Below, piece after piece: positions 32,757 through 33,012 of a stretch of DNA of 33,012 bases. The stretch is from assembly GCA_025358525.1 (NCBI GenBank), contig JANYJI010000065.1, positions 1 through 33,012 on the forward strand, in the 5' to 3' direction. Made by a program: the position numbers and the translations under genes. The stretch's first letter is position 1, and each line of letters begins with the position of its first letter. The stretch is from Chloroflexota bacterium. GTDB taxonomy: Bacteria > Chloroflexota > Limnocylindria > Limnocylindrales > CSP1-4. The notes under the pieces were generated by a model. It was given only the letters and a program-made list of their open reading frames with translations, did no database searches and was not told where the DNA came from.

Positions 32757-33012
32757 ATGAGGCCCGTGACGATACGAATTGAGGCAGTGGCATTCGACTT
32801 AGGCGGAGTCCTGCTCGACTGGAACCCGCGCCACCTGTATCGCCGGCTCCTCGACGATGAGGACGCGATTGAGCGGTTCCTGGCGGAGGTCTGCACGCCC
32901 GAGTGGAACGCAACCCTCGACGCCGGCCGCCCATTCGCTGACGGAGTGGCTCAGCTCGTGCGAGAGCATCCAGAGCAGGCGGAGTTGATCGAAGCCTACC
33001 GGTCGCGCTGGC
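32757..33012 (+). CDS. HAD-superfamily hydrolase, 5' part (runs off the window)
   Basis: An open frame without a stop reaches the window end and is therefore absent from the ORF track. It reads MRPVTIRIEAVAFDLGGVLLDWNPRHLYRRLLDDEDAIERFLAEVCTPEWNATLDAGRPFADGVAQLVREHPEQAELIEAYRSRW. The N-terminal DLGGVLLDWNP is the HAD motif I (DxGGV, where the first Asp is the nucleophile), and the following helical cap is of the HAD-IA, haloacid dehalogenase/phosphatase type. ATG 32757 or GTG 32766 could be the start; AGGCAGG lies just upstream. The substrate cannot be predicted from this fragment. Confidence 0.85.
   Translation, partial: MRPVTIRIEAVAFDLGGVLLDWNPRHLYRRLLDDEDAIERFLAEVCTPEWNATLDAGRPFADGVAQLVREHPEQAELIEAYRSRW

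Overview
The window is a GC-rich bacterial chromosome segment with ordinary housekeeping content and several accessory patches. Gene style (an F420-dependent LLM oxidoreductase, a dnaG-rpoD operon, frequent GTG/TTG starts, secreted proteins with Pro/Thr/Ala linkers, ATGA-coupled operons) makes me lean towards Chloroflexota of the Limnocylindria/Ellin6529 kind. This rests on resemblance only; a high-GC actinobacterium is not excluded from the sequence alone.

Layout. 161-810: a Phd/VapC-type toxin-antitoxin pair. 1140-3157 (minus): a decaying unit made of an ECF sigma-factor pseudogene and a membrane-anchored Asp-box (sialidase-like) propeller pseudogene, with three apparent frameshifts and one in-frame deletion. 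3391-3465 (minus): tRNA-Asn. 3569-6241: GH2 beta-mannosidase carrying an in-frame 15-bp minisatellite. 6386-7042 (minus): an XRE-type regulator with an uncharacterised C-terminal domain, preceded by palindromes and a repeated 14-mer. 7717-11441 (minus): rpoD and dnaG, translationally coupled; dnaG has a TTG start and a hairpin abutting its Shine-Dalgarno sequence. 11640-11728: a set of palindromes including a CsoR-like ATACCCCC/GGGGGTAT site. 11820-15600 (minus): SRPBCC, FAD oxidoreductase, DUF1365 and Cfa-type methyltransferase, a membrane-lipid modification operon, with a divergent SDR at 15694. 16825-17244: a small conserved protein.

17388-21189 is the most unusual part. It holds two divergent genes that share the same papain/C39-like domain. 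In one, the domain is secreted behind a Pro/Thr/Ala linker. In the other, it is fused to the C-terminus of a MurJ/MviN lipid flippase through an additional transmembrane helix that should place it outside the cell.

21496-32044 carries a COG4315-type lipoprotein, a GDSL hydrolase, an SLC45-like MFS transporter, a membrane-GAF-EAL c-di-GMP phosphodiesterase, manA, an F420-dependent oxidoreductase, an aldo/keto reductase, a Nudix hydrolase and a stand-alone ABC ATPase. The right edge has a frameshifted unknown gene (minus) and the start of a HAD hydrolase (plus).

Working together: the beta-mannosidase and ManA fit mannoside use. The SRPBCC-FAD-DUF1365-Cfa operon and the SDR fit acyl-chain modification. 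MurJ and the paired peptidase-like proteins fit cell-envelope assembly. GC-rich minisatellites recur in intergenic gaps and once inside a coding region.
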